Shown: in pieces, positions 1 to 8,582 of the stretch
Layout of the letters: each line of letters begins with the position of its first letter
Position numbering within the stretch: the first letter of the stretch is position 1
Source of the DNA: JAQIBY01 sp046546095
Lineage (GTDB): Bacteria > Bacteroidota > Bacteroidia > Bacteroidales > ML635J-15
Reading direction: 5' to 3'
DNA: 34,170 nucleotides
Assembly: GCA_046546095.1 (NCBI GenBank)
Contig: JBKGYK010000031.1
Location: forward strand, 1-34,170
Made by a program: the position numbers and the translations under genes
Notes under the pieces: model-generated
Told to the model about the DNA's origin: nothing
Databases searched by the model: none
What the model saw: the letters and a program-made list of their open reading frames with translations, nothing else

Positions 1-2
1 GA

Positions 3-653
3 TTACATCATGCCTTTCATAGCTTCCACCATAGCTTCGGCACCTTCTCCGATTTCATAGGGATTTGTAGCCAGCATATAGCCCGGGGTAGTAACTACCT
101 TGTTTTGCTCATCAATTGTGATGTCGGTAGCTTTTTTGTTTTCATGCTTTCCGCCCAGGCTTTCAACTGATTTTGCTGTTTCCGGATCTTGCCCTATGGT
201 GACTTTTGCTCCCAGTACTTTTGCAATGATAATTGGTGCAATGCACATGGCACCGATGGGTTTTCCGGCAGCATGGAAAATCTTGATGACGCGTTCCACT
301 GCAATATGAACACTCATCTGATCCTGTTTAAAGGCATAATTACAAAGATTTTTTGCAGCACCAAAACCACCGGGAATCAAAATGGCATCATATTCCGTTT
401 CCCAGAGATCACTCAGTTCATAGATTTTTCCACGTGCAATCCGGGCAGATTCAATAAGAACATTTCGATTCCCTTCCATTATTTCACCATTGAGGTGATT
501 GATTACATGTGCCTGTGGGATGTCCGGTGCAAAACATTGATAGGAGATTTCATTTTTTGCCAGCGCATACATGGCCAGGCTGGTCTCATGTATTTCTGAT
601 CCGTCATATACACCGCTTCCGGCAAGGATGATAGCAACTTTTTTCTTATCCAT
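3..653 (-). CDS. elbB: ElbB-type DJ-1/PfpI family glyoxalase
   Basis: This 216-residue protein matches the ElbB branch of the DJ-1/PfpI superfamily in length and motifs. Seen: the N-terminal strand VAIILAGSGVYDGSEIHE, the IPGGFG loop near residue 95, and the nucleophile elbow GAMCIAP with Cys137 as the expected catalytic cysteine. Known of the family: E. coli ElbB has weak glyoxalase activity and has been linked to isoprenoid synthesis, but its true substrate is unsettled. The protein is soluble, with no signal peptide. The gene is complete, with its TAA stop at positions 3-5. It stands alone, divergent from the PASTA gene, behind a good Bacteroidota promoter at 670-700. The ATG at 653 leaves a leader of roughly ten bases. 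Confidence 0.93.
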   Translation of the reverse strand: MDKKKVAIILAGSGVYDGSEIHETSLAMYALAKNEISYQCFAPDIPQAHVINHLNGEIMEGNRNVLIESARIARGKIYELSDLWETEYDAILIPGGFGAAKNLCNYAFKQDQMSVHIAVERVIKIFHAAGKPIGAMCIAPIIIAKVLGAKVTIGQDPETAKSVESLGGKHENKKATDITIDEQNKVVTTPGYMLATNPYEIGEGAEAMVEAMKGMM

Positions 654-669
654 AATTTTGCATTTTTAT

Positions 670-700
670 CAAAAATAGTGATTTTTCCTGACAATTCAAA
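670..700 (-). promoter_or_regulatory. Bacteroidota-type promoter for elbB
   Basis: Read on the minus strand, TTTG (697-700) is followed by exactly 19 bases and then TATTTTTG (670-677). This is a full match to the Bacteroidota primary sigma consensus TTTG-N19-TAnnTTTG. The expected transcription start is about ten bases upstream of the elbB ATG. Confidence 0.75.
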
Positions 701-783
701 ATCACAAGGAGAAAGAAAGCTGATGCTCTTTTGGCTCCTGAAAATATTGTAGTCAGTCCGAAATAAATTATCCAAATCTAAAC

Positions 784-814
784 CTTGTATAATGCAGGGA
801 TTTTAATAATTTTA
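784..814 (+). promoter_or_regulatory. Probable promoter for the PASTA-T9SS-RluD run
   Basis: CTTG (784-787) is followed by 19 bases and TAATTTTA (807-814). This is close to TTTG-N19-TAnnTTTG, with one mismatch in each box. The start codon lies 24 bases downstream at 838. Confidence 0.5.
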
Positions 815-837
815 CACATTAGCAAAAACATGACCGA

Positions 838-1722
838 ATGAAAAAGTTTTTTAGGTTCTTAATCAGCCGCCTGTTTCTTGTAAACCTGCTACTTGCAATT
901 GTAATTGTGATTGTTTTGGTGTTTGGAGCATTACAGTTTTTACGGATTTATACAGATCATGGTGAATCACATACAGTACCCGACCTGATTGGACTGAAAA
1001 AAGCTGAAGTACAGGATATCTGTAATCAGCATAAAATGGAATTTGAGATTACCGATTCAACTTTTGCTGATGATGTGCCTCTGGGGGCCATCGCCAAGCA
1101 GTATCCCAGACCCGGGACCAAAGTAAAGGAGGGGCGCACGATATATCTTGTGAAAAATGCCGAAATGCCGGAAATGGTTGTGCTGCCCGATATTTTGAAC
1201 ATCTCACTGAGGCAGGCCAGGTCCACACTGGAGGCTTACGGCTTTACTATCGGTAAACTAGAGTATATCCCCGATATTGGTAAAAATGTGGTGCTGAGAA
1301 TGAAAGTCAGAGGTGACATCGTGAAAGCCGGAGAAGAGATTTTCAAAGAAGATACTGTTGATCTTGTTCTCGGACAGGGGCTAAGTGACGAGAAAACCTA
1401 TGTGCCCAATGTGGAAGGTGTGGCACTTGACGCAGCTACCAATATCCTGAATGATAAGTACCTGAATGTTGGGGCCGTGATGTACGATGAAACTGTAGAA
1501 AACGAAAAAGATTCACTTAAAGCCAAAATATATAAGCAATATCCTGCGTTTGATTCAATAAATAATGTCAATATGGGAACTTCAGTCGATCTGTGGTTAT
1601 CCACGGACAGTACAAAAATACCGGAATTTGTTCCTGATTCTGTACTGATGGATTCGATACGACTGGATTCCCTGAAATCTCATTTTGAGAACAGAGAAGA
1701 AAATGATGAAGAAATTAATTAA
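838..1722 (+). CDS. PASTA domain membrane-anchored protein
   Basis: A 294-residue protein with a short cytoplasmic N-terminus, one membrane helix at about residues 12-36, and then three PASTA repeats at about 42-109, 110-182 and 184-262. The repeats show the usual VPDLIGL / VLPDILN / VPNVEGV openings and G-x-x-V or aromatic ends. The last 30 residues are acidic and low in complexity. PASTA domains bind peptidoglycan or muropeptides in other bacteria. Here there is no kinase or transpeptidase domain, so the protein is best seen as an envelope-facing PASTA module of unknown partner. It is the first gene of a run with a T9SS cargo gene and an RluD-type gene, and its 3' end overlaps the next gene by 20 bases. 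Confidence 0.9.
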   Translation: MKKFFRFLISRLFLVNLLLAIVIVIVLVFGALQFLRIYTDHGESHTVPDLIGLKKAEVQDICNQHKMEFEITDSTFADDVPLGAIAKQYPRPGTKVKEGRTIYLVKNAEMPEMVVLPDILNISLRQARSTLEAYGFTIGKLEYIPDIGKNVVLRMKVRGDIVKAGEEIFKEDTVDLVLGQGLSDEKTYVPNVEGVALDAATNILNDKYLNVGAVMYDETVENEKDSLKAKIYKQYPAFDSINNVNMGTSVDLWLSTDSTKIPEFVPDSVLMDSIRLDSLKSHFENREENDEEIN

Positions 1723-3562
1723 TATCTTGTTGATCCTCACTCTGGCTGCTGGGTTTTCCCAGGCCCAGGAGCAACTCATCGGACTTGATGGCAATCCCCA
1801 GCTCAGGAAAACACTTGAACTCAGACCCGATTTATTACCCAAAGCATCTGCTGAAACCTCTGATACCCTGGAGCTACCATTCTTTGATGACTTTGCGCTT
1901 ATCTCTGTTTATCCTGACCAGAACCGATGGACGGGATATGATGTGTATATCAACAACCAATGGGGAAAAAATCCATGGTCATACGGTGTGGCCAGTTTTG
2001 ACCAGGCGGATTCATTGGGAGAAATAAGGCCGCTATCCAGTGGCGGAGAAGTGTCTGATTACCTGACTTCAAAGCCAATAAATCTTGAGTACGCACCAGA
2101 GGATTCAGTGTTCCTGAGTTTTGTTTATCAGGCCGGAGGCCATTCCAAAATGCCGGAAGAGCAGGATTCCCTCGTGCTGGAAATGACATCTCCTGATACC
2201 ACCTGGATTGCTGTCTGGAATTCAGCGGGAGGACAAATTGATTCTGTTTTTAATGCTGTGATTATCCCCATTACAGATGCACACTTTTTAAAAAAGGGAT
2301 TTCGTTTCAGATTTAAAAACTACGCATCCACAGTAGCCAATTCCCCGGAACCATCTTTTAACTCAAACAATGACGTGTGGAATCTTGATTATGTTTATCT
2401 TGATACAGCAAGATCATCAGTGGATACATTGATAGAAGATGTGGCCTTTATGGATAACTTCTCACCTTTGCTTAGGGATTATGCCGCTATGCCCTGGAAA
2501 CATTTTCTTACCACACCTGATGACTTTATGCGGGATTCTGTTACATTCCGTTATAGAAACAACGGAGAAACTGATGTGCAGGTTGACAGACAAGTGCATA
2601 TTACTGATCTCTGGGGAAACGGGAGTGACTATTCCATCATCAATGACAATGAAAATATCTTTGCTCAGGAAATTATCGAATATACCAGGCCTCTCGATGA
2701 TTTTACATTCGATTCGGATTTGCCGGATTCCGCCAGATTTATGATGAAAGGTGTGCTGAAAACTGATACAGTCTCTGACAGAGAAATGTTCCGCTGGAAT
2801 GATACAACCTATTTTGAGCAAAAATTTGAGAACTATTATGCTTATGATGATGGCGTGCCTGAGGCCGGTTATGGGATAGGTGGTGTAGGAACTGCCTCAG
2901 CTGCACTGGCATACCGGTTTTCCACGGTCACTGCCGATACGCTGAGAGGCGTTTATATTTATTTTAACCATGTACTTAATTATGCCAATGAAAACTATTT
3001 TTACCTTACCGTTTGGGAAGATGATAATGGCTTGCCCGGAGATACACTGAGGTATCAGATCGGTGTGAAACCGGAATTTAAAGATAGTTTATATCAGTAC
3101 AGGTATTATGCCCTGGATACACCGGTCTATATTGCAGATACTTTTCATATCGGCTGGGTCAAAACCACAGATGATATGCTCAATGTTGGTTTTGATAAAA
3201 GTCGTGATGCCAGTGAAAATATTCATATCAACATGTTTGGACAATGGCAGGAATCAAGTTTCGAAGGGGCACTGATGATGCGGCCTGTTTTCTCTGAAAA
3301 CGAATTTGTTTCCGTTCCCGAAAAACTACCCCTATCCGGCAAAGAAATAAGGCTTTACCCCAATCCTGCGCGGAATTATGTCAATGTCAGTGGTGATATG
3401 AATATTGAGAGGTTTCAAATAATATCAGCAGAAGGAAGGGTGGTGAAACAGGGCTTGTTTTCACAAAGAATTGACCTGAGTGCATTGCCACGGGGCATGT
3501 ATATTGTGGTTTTTGAAAACAATGACGGGATACTAAGCCGCAAAAAGCTGATGATTAACTGA
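1703..3562 (+). CDS. Exported protein with T9SS type A sorting domain
   Basis: A 619-residue protein with signal peptide MMKKLINILLILTLAAGFSQA followed by a large beta-rich, aromatic and acidic body. The C-terminal T9SS sorting domain covers about residues 545-619, starting at IRLYPNPARNYVNVSG and ending KKLMIN. T9SS cargo is moved across the outer membrane, after which the C-terminal domain is removed and the protein is released or anchored to A-LPS. I recognise no catalytic domain in the body. I chose ATG 1703 over a TTG at 1685 because it starts the signal peptide directly; ATG 1706 is equally possible. The start lies inside the end of the PASTA gene, so translation is probably coupled. 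Confidence 0.85.
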   Translation: MMKKLINILLILTLAAGFSQAQEQLIGLDGNPQLRKTLELRPDLLPKASAETSDTLELPFFDDFALISVYPDQNRWTGYDVYINNQWGKNPWSYGVASFDQADSLGEIRPLSSGGEVSDYLTSKPINLEYAPEDSVFLSFVYQAGGHSKMPEEQDSLVLEMTSPDTTWIAVWNSAGGQIDSVFNAVIIPITDAHFLKKGFRFRFKNYASTVANSPEPSFNSNNDVWNLDYVYLDTARSSVDTLIEDVAFMDNFSPLLRDYAAMPWKHFLTTPDDFMRDSVTFRYRNNGETDVQVDRQVHITDLWGNGSDYSIINDNENIFAQEIIEYTRPLDDFTFDSDLPDSARFMMKGVLKTDTVSDREMFRWNDTTYFEQKFENYYAYDDGVPEAGYGIGGVGTASAALAYRFSTVTADTLRGVYIYFNHVLNYANENYFYLTVWEDDNGLPGDTLRYQIGVKPEFKDSLYQYRYYALDTPVYIADTFHIGWVKTTDDMLNVGFDKSRDASENIHINMFGQWQESSFEGALMMRPVFSENEFVSVPEKLPLSGKEIRLYPNPARNYVNVSGDMNIERFQIISAEGRVVKQGLFSQRIDLSALPRGMYIVVFENNDGILSRKKLMIN

Positions 3563-3579
3563 TAGCAGAGAATTTACCT

Positions 3580-4629
3580 ATGACAGAGAACAATGATCTG
3601 GCCGGTCAGAATCCGGAAGAGGAAGAATTGTATGAACATTACCATTTTACGGCTGATCCGGGTCAGGGAATTATCCGGCTGGATAAGTTCCTCGTTGATA
3701 AAATGGAAAATACCTCACGCAGCAAAATTCAGTCAGCATCTGAAGCAGGCAATATTTTTGTCAATGATGAGCCGCGCAAACCTAATTATAAGGTAAAGCC
3801 CGGTGATCGTGTTAGTATCCGTATGGATTATCCGCGCCGTGAAATCGAATTGATTCCCGAAGATATCCCCCTGGATGTTGTCTATGAAGATGATGACCTG
3901 ATTGTGGTAAACAAACCTGCCGGCATGGTTGTGCATCCCGGTTATGGAAATTACACCGGAACATTGCTGAACGCCCTGATGTATCGCTTCAGAAACCTTC
4001 CGCTTTTCCAGGATGATAATGCCCGGCCGGGCCTTGTGCATCGCATTGATAAAAATACCTCAGGCCTGCTCGTAGTGGCAAAAAACGAACATGCACTGAA
4101 TTTTCTGGCTAAACAGTTTGCCGATAAAACATCAGAACGCCTCTATCATGCGCTGGTCTGGGGCTTACCAAAGCCTGTGGAAGGAAGCATTGAAGGACAT
4201 ATCGGCCGCAGCCTGAAAAACCGCAAGGTGATGAGCGTTTTTCCCGAAGGAGAGCACGGAAAACCTGCCGTGACCCACTACCGGCTCCTCGAAGAATTTG
4301 GATATGTCAGCCTGGTTGAATGTAAGCTTGAAACCGGGCGTACACATCAAATACGGGCGCACTTTCAGCATATAAAGCATCCCCTTTTTGGTGATTTTGA
4401 ATATGGTGGTGATAAGGTGTTGAGGGGAACGGTTTTTACAAAGTACAAGCAATTTGTAAACAATTGTTTCCGGCTGCTGCCACATCAGGCATTGCATGCT
4501 AAAACATTAGGCTTTAAGCATCCCGTAAGTGGAGACTGGATGTCTTTTGATTCGGAATTATCTGAAAATATGCAAAAAGTGATAGAGCGCTGGAGACATT
4601 ATGTTTCCTTCCGGGACACCGAAGAATAA
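3580..4629 (+). CDS. RluD/RluA family 23S rRNA pseudouridine synthase
   Basis: A 349-residue pseudouridine synthase. An S4 RNA-binding domain occupies about residues 30-85 (LDKFLVDKM...SRSKIQ), followed by the RluA catalytic domain. The motif HRIDKNTSGLLVVAKN places the catalytic Asp at residue 157. NKPAGMVVHP (111-120) and the TGRTHQIRAH motif are also present. The family converts uridine to pseudouridine; RluD acts on 23S rRNA helix 69 (positions 1911, 1915 and 1917 in E. coli). S4 plus RluA architecture and length fit RluD, but RluA-family paralogs are common in Bacteroidota, so the exact target is inferred. It starts 17 bases after the T9SS gene in the same direction and ends the run. Confidence 0.92.
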   Translation: MTENNDLAGQNPEEEELYEHYHFTADPGQGIIRLDKFLVDKMENTSRSKIQSASEAGNIFVNDEPRKPNYKVKPGDRVSIRMDYPRREIELIPEDIPLDVVYEDDDLIVVNKPAGMVVHPGYGNYTGTLLNALMYRFRNLPLFQDDNARPGLVHRIDKNTSGLLVVAKNEHALNFLAKQFADKTSERLYHALVWGLPKPVEGSIEGHIGRSLKNRKVMSVFPEGEHGKPAVTHYRLLEEFGYVSLVECKLETGRTHQIRAHFQHIKHPLFGDFEYGGDKVLRGTVFTKYKQFVNNCFRLLPHQALHAKTLGFKHPVSGDWMSFDSELSENMQKVIERWRHYVSFRDTEE

Positions 4630-4681
4630 AAAAACTGCAGGCACTTTATCCTGATAGCATTTCTTATTAATTGCAAAACTC

Positions 4682-5179
4682 TTAATCTGCTAAACAATCC
4701 ATGTGAGCAGGTGTTCTTTCACCCGAACCGCCATGCATGCCACCACGGCCGTGTTTGCGGTATTTTTCCAACAGGTGTATTCTGAATTCTTTTTCGTAAT
4801 GATAGAGGCTGGCAACTTTTTCTATAGGCAATACCTGCTTGAATTTTTCGTGGTATTTTGCCTCGGTTTCAGCCTTGAGCGTTTTCAGTTCAATCATGCG
4901 ATCGATATTCTCTTCAATTTGTTTTTTGCTCAAATCATTCTCATGTCTGATGCAGGTTTTTTCTGCCAGTTGTCTGCGCTCCAAAGCAATCTCTTTAAGT
5001 TCATCCTGGAATGCATTGTAAACCGGCCAGAATTTTTGTGCTTCAATCACACTCAGATCAAGCTGTTGGGTGAGGTATGAGACCTTTTCTGCCTGCATGG
5101 CTTCATGGTGACTTCTTTTCTGAGAAAAGGCCACCATAGGGAGCAAAAACACAAGGATAATTATCAAAATCTTATTCAT
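4682..5179 (-). CDS. Spy/CpxP-like exported protein of an ECF sigma module
   Basis: A 165-residue protein with signal peptide MNKILIIILVFLLPMVAFSQ. A charged, helical body follows, with the pattern YLTQQLDLSVIEAQKFWPVYNAF near residues 35-55 and a second helix rich in Glu, Lys and Arg. The tail is rich in His, Gly and Met (HGRGGMHGGSGE). This matches the Bacteroidota proteins often named sensor of ECF-type sigma factor, which resemble the periplasmic chaperones Spy and CpxP. A His/Met-rich tail could bind metal, but that is inference. It is the last gene of the minus-strand run that includes the sigma factor, nine to ten bases after the small membrane protein. Confidence 0.75.
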   Translation of the reverse strand: MNKILIIILVFLLPMVAFSQKRSHHEAMQAEKVSYLTQQLDLSVIEAQKFWPVYNAFQDELKEIALERRQLAEKTCIRHENDLSKKQIEENIDRMIELKTLKAETEAKYHEKFKQVLPIEKVASLYHYEKEFRIHLLEKYRKHGRGGMHGGSGERTPAHMDCLAD

Positions 5180-5189
5180 AGTTGTTTTT

Positions 5190-5606
5190 TTATTCGTAAA
5201 GTAAATATTCTATTTCATAATCTGCAAGGTAGGTGACCATAGCTTCCTCGTCCAGTTCATTCTCTGTAACGTCACTGGCAGGATCACTGATTAATTCGTC
5301 ATAGATCATTTCCTCACTGATAAATTCATATTCATAATACAGACTTTGATTTTCAGCAATCTCTGTATTTGGAAACTGATTTTGAAAATCTTCTGAAAAG
5401 TGGTTTATCCCGACTTTGAGTAGAAAAGCCATACCTGCAAAAAATGCCAGCATGTAAAAATAGGGTTTTACTGCTTGCCATACGGGCAGATTCTGCTTCT
5501 GCTTTCTTGTTTCAAGCCGTTGCTGCAACCTGCTTTCAAAGCTGTCGAAATAGTCATCCGGAGCCTTGAAGCTATTCTTTTTTGGTATGTCATCAATCTT
5601 TTTCAT
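5190..5606 (-). CDS. Single-helix membrane protein, putative anti-sigma factor
   Basis: A 138-residue protein. The N-terminus (NSFKAPDDYFDSFESRLQQRL) is the type found in many small Bacteroidota proteins encoded just after ECF sigma genes. One membrane helix lies at about residues 48-66 (PYFYMLAFFAGMAFLLKV). The C-terminal 70 residues are very acidic and Tyr-rich. The cytoplasmic N-terminal segment and the location directly after the sigma factor suggest an anti-sigma role. There is no clear zinc-finger anti-sigma (HxxxCxxC) motif, so this is inferred from position and topology only. Confidence 0.6.
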   Translation of the reverse strand: MKKIDDIPKKNSFKAPDDYFDSFESRLQQRLETRKQKQNLPVWQAVKPYFYMLAFFAGMAFLLKVGINHFSEDFQNQFPNTEIAENQSLYYEYEFISEEMIYDELISDPASDVTENELDEEAMVTYLADYEIEYLLYE

Positions 5607-5650
5607 TTGTTGGTCTTGTTACAAATTAGATGCAAAATCAGGGCATTGGT

Positions 5651-6199
5651 TTAATCATCATTAAGGTATTTTTCGATTTTGTTTACTGCATGGTGATATG
5701 AGGCTTTCAAAGCGCCTTTGCTCGTTTTTAATATTTCCGACATATCGTCATATTTTAGGTTGTCATAGTATTTCATGTTGAAAACAAGTCTTTGTTTATG
5801 TGGCAGACTAAGAATGGCTTTCTGCAGTCTGGCCTCGGCTTCATCACCATCAAAATATGCATCTGCACTCAGATTTTGTGATAGCTTATCCTCATAGGAT
5901 ACGGGAGAAAATACATGCTTACGTTTTTGTTTTCTCAGATAATTCAGCGCTTCATTGACAGCAATCCGGTACATCCAGGAGAACAATTTTGAATCGCCTC
6001 TGAATTCCCCCAGGTTCTGATAAATTTTGATAAAGCTTTCCTGCAGGATATCATCAGTGTCTTCATGCACAATCAGGATTTTGCGTATGACAAAGTAAAG
6101 TCTTTCCTGATATTTCTGTACCAGAAAATGGAAAGCGTAATCAGGGTTATCTTCCCTGAACATTTTTATGATTTCCTTATCGGAAAGTGTATCCGTCAT
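5651..6199 (-). CDS. ECF-type RNA polymerase sigma-70 factor
   Basis: A 182-residue sigma factor. Region 2 is at about residues 24-92, with the core-binding DDILQESFIKIYQNL and the -10-recognition stretch FSWMYRIAVNEALNYLRKQKRK. Region 4 is at about 123-178 (LSLPHKQRLVFNMKYYDNLKYDDMSEILKTSKGALKASYHHA), a helix-turn-helix. No region 1.1 or region 3 is present, as expected for ECF factors. It starts six bases after the transketolase C-half and is followed by the putative anti-sigma and Spy-like genes, forming a likely envelope-stress module. I cannot tell its target promoters; no second promoter before the sigma gene is obvious to me. Confidence 0.92.
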   Translation of the reverse strand: MTDTLSDKEIIKMFREDNPDYAFHFLVQKYQERLYFVIRKILIVHEDTDDILQESFIKIYQNLGEFRGDSKLFSWMYRIAVNEALNYLRKQKRKHVFSPVSYEDKLSQNLSADAYFDGDEAEARLQKAILSLPHKQRLVFNMKYYDNLKYDDMSEILKTSKGALKASYHHAVNKIEKYLNDD

Positions 6200-6205
6200 T
6201 CAACC

Positions 6206-7159
6206 TTATTTGCGCGCCATGGCTCTTTCTGCAGCTTCGACAATGTCTGATGTATCCAGTCCGTATTTTTTCATCAAATCCTCTGGTTTTCCACTTTCAC
6301 CAAACTTATCATCTACAGCTACCATTTCAACAGGGCAGGGGAGATAGTGGCCAAGTACTTGTGCTACAGCATCACCCAGGCCGCCATTCATCAAATGTTC
6401 TTCTGCAGTTACCACAGCGCCGGTTTTGCTAACAGATTGTAAGATGGCTTCTTTGTCTAAAGGTTTAATTGTATGGATATTCAATAAATCCACAGAAATA
6501 CCTTTCTCTTCAAGAATCTTTCCTGCCTCTATGGCTTTCCAGACCATGTGGCCTGTGGCAATAATTGTCAGGTCTGTGCCTTCGTTGAGCTGAATTGCTT
6601 CTCCGGGTATGAAAGTTTGATTTTCAGGTGTGAAGTTGGGTACTTTGGGGCGGCCAAATCTCAGATAAACAGGTCCCTTGTGCTCGGCAATGGCAAGGGT
6701 TGCTGCTTTTGTCTGATTGTAATCGCATGGATTGATTACCATCATACCGGGCAGCATTCTCATCAGGCCGATGTCTTCCATGATCTGATGGGTTGCACCA
6801 TCTTCACCAAGAGTAATGCCTGCGTGGGAGGCACAGATTTTTACATTTTTACCGGAATAGGCGATGCTTTGACGGACCTGGTCATATACCCGGCCTGTCG
6901 CAAAATTGGCAAAAGTGCCGGCAAATGGTATTTTACCACCTGTAGTGAGACCGGCAGCTACACCCATCATGTTTGCTTCAGCGATGCCTGTCTGGAAGAA
7001 TCTGTCCGGATACTTTTCGGCAAATTCATTCATTTTCAGTGAGCCGGTGAGATCGGCACAGAGGGCTACAACATCTTTGTTTTTGGCTCCCAGTTCGGCA
7101 AGCCCTGCTCCAAAGCCAGAGCGTGTATCTTTTTCATTTTGTATTTTAAATGATTTCAT
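6206..7159 (-). CDS. Transketolase, C-terminal half
   Basis: A 317-residue C-terminal subunit of the split transketolase type, holding the pyrimidine-binding domain and the C-terminal transketolase domain. The catalytic Glu61 that activates the thiamine diphosphate aminopyrimidine lies in FQTGIAEANMMGVAAGL. SHAGITLGEDGATHQIMEDI near residues 112-131 and the ATGHMVWKA and AEEHLMNGGLG segments are typical. With the N-half it would move two-carbon ketol units in the non-oxidative pentose phosphate pathway. The two halves are complete proteins encoded apart, not a frameshifted gene. Unusually, a VWA gene lies between them. The ATG is one base past the VWA stop codon. Confidence 0.93.
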   Translation of the reverse strand: MKSFKIQNEKDTRSGFGAGLAELGAKNKDVVALCADLTGSLKMNEFAEKYPDRFFQTGIAEANMMGVAAGLTTGGKIPFAGTFANFATGRVYDQVRQSIAYSGKNVKICASHAGITLGEDGATHQIMEDIGLMRMLPGMMVINPCDYNQTKAATLAIAEHKGPVYLRFGRPKVPNFTPENQTFIPGEAIQLNEGTDLTIIATGHMVWKAIEAGKILEEKGISVDLLNIHTIKPLDKEAILQSVSKTGAVVTAEEHLMNGGLGDAVAQVLGHYLPCPVEMVAVDDKFGESGKPEDLMKKYGLDTSDIVEAAERAMARK

Positions 7160-7160
7160 G

Positions 7161-8582
7161 TCAATCTGTTTTTACAATTAAGGTTTTTCCTGATCTTATT
7201 TTAAATTGTTTTTCCACGCTGTTGCGGGTTTTCTTGTCTTTTGCATATCTGTAAACAAGACGGTAAGTGCCTGGCTGAAGCCGTAGTTCAAGATTCTTTT
7301 CGTAGGGGTTCAGCGTATAAATCTTTTCCTGAAAGTCGCCCTCTTCATGTATAATTGATCCTATCGGATGATTTTCGAAATCTATCCTGAGGGTGCCGGG
7401 TTCAGGGATTACAATCTGGCTTACTTCGCTTTGTTCTATGACTACATTCTCTATTTTGATTCGTGGAAGGCTTAAAAACTCCAGATCATAGCTGCCGGTA
7501 ATGTATTTTTGTGTGCTGTTGGCATCCTGAAGGTGCAGGGTTTCCATGTTGCCTCCTTTTCTTACGATGCATGAAATGCCATTGTCGACGGGATTGCCGC
7601 CTGCCACAGTTGTTTCAAGAAAGCCCTGAGGTGCCGGAACCTCAATGATGTTATGAATGCCGGGCTTAAGAACAATGCTGTCTTTCCAGACTTCAGGAAT
7701 GGTATGTACCTGCAGGTCATATTTTGTCATGATATCCAGCAGTACGGTGTCCGGATTTCCCTTTTCATTGATGGTGTGAATATAATTGTATCGTATTTTA
7801 CCTGAAAGCTCATCGTGGAAGCTCATGGTAACATTTGTCTCTGTGGGATTGCCGTCGGAATCCAGTAAATTTACCTGGGCACTTGTGAAATTCATTACCT
7901 GATCTACTACAGCGTGAAGTGCGTGGCGAAATTGTTTTGAATTTGATGCATCAAAATAAAATCCTACACAATCAAATACATCTTTCAGGTCAACATCCAG
8001 TCCAAGGCCTATAATAAAGGGTTTTAAAATTACGCCTTTCTGTTGCAAAGCAAGGGAAACGGCACAGGGGTCTCCATCACAGGCTTCTACACCATCGGTA
8101 ATAAGCACAATGATGTTTCTGCTGAATTCGTCATCAGGGAAATCGTAAGCACCTTCTTCCAGAGAACGGGCAATGGGGGTTGTACCTTTGGCTACCAATT
8201 CTTCTAAGACAAAATTAATTTCTCCGATATTGTCTTCTTCAAAAGGCACTTCCAGTTTGGTATCACTGCAATCCTGGGGAGGTACCGGTTTTTGATGGCC
8301 GTATACACGTAGCCCGATTTCCAGATTGTCAATGGTGTTGAGTGAATCAAGCATTTCTGAAAGCAGGTTTCTGGCAACATCAATTTTCCTGCGTCCATCC
8401 CATCTGCCAAGCATGCTTTGTGAAGAATCAAAAATAAACAGAATGCGGGTCATAGGCTTTTTTTGATCCCTGACCCTTGTTGTATCCATATTGATGCTGT
8501 CGGTTATGATCTTATGCTGAGCATTTGCTGATAAGGACAAAAGCAGTACAAAAATAATTGCTATGTTGAAATGCCGGATCAT
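7161..8582 (-). CDS. Exported von Willebrand factor A domain protein
   Basis: A 473-residue protein with signal peptide MIRHFNIAIIFVLLLSLSANA. A VWA domain covers about residues 44-232. The metal-binding MIDAS is complete: DSSQS at 52-56, Thr134/135 in KGTTPIARS, and Asp163 in LITDGVEACDGD. Cysteines at 105, 168, 173 and 205 could form disulfides. The last 240 residues look like beta-sandwich repeats (PEGA-like stretches such as PEGTLRIDFENHPIG would fit), without a T9SS sorting domain or membrane helix, so it is probably periplasmic. VWA domains mediate divalent-metal-dependent protein binding. Its start overlaps the transketolase N-half stop (TAATG) and its stop is one base from the C-half start, so the three genes are almost certainly cotranscribed. 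Its link to transketolase is unknown. Confidence 0.85.
   Translation of the reverse strand: MIRHFNIAIIFVLLLSLSANAQHKIITDSINMDTTRVRDQKKPMTRILFIFDSSQSMLGRWDGRRKIDVARNLLSEMLDSLNTIDNLEIGLRVYGHQKPVPPQDCSDTKLEVPFEEDNIGEINFVLEELVAKGTTPIARSLEEGAYDFPDDEFSRNIIVLITDGVEACDGDPCAVSLALQQKGVILKPFIIGLGLDVDLKDVFDCVGFYFDASNSKQFRHALHAVVDQVMNFTSAQVNLLDSDGNPTETNVTMSFHDELSGKIRYNYIHTINEKGNPDTVLLDIMTKYDLQVHTIPEVWKDSIVLKPGIHNIIEVPAPQGFLETTVAGGNPVDNGISCIVRKGGNMETLHLQDANSTQKYITGSYDLEFLSLPRIKIENVVIEQSEVSQIVIPEPGTLRIDFENHPIGSIIHEEGDFQEKIYTLNPYEKNLELRLQPGTYRLVYRYAKDKKTRNSVEKQFKIRSGKTLIVKTD

Noticed and set aside
18..599. Plus-strand frames across elbB.
   Set aside because: They are antisense to a clear ElbB protein with intact motifs.
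503..775. Minus-strand reading frame of 90 codons upstream of elbB.
   Set aside because: It overlaps elbB in another frame and covers the elbB promoter; the product has no recognisable domain.
4630..4681. Terminator between the converging RluD-type and Spy-like genes.
   Set aside because: I searched for a hairpin with a T-run and found none convincing in these 52 bases.
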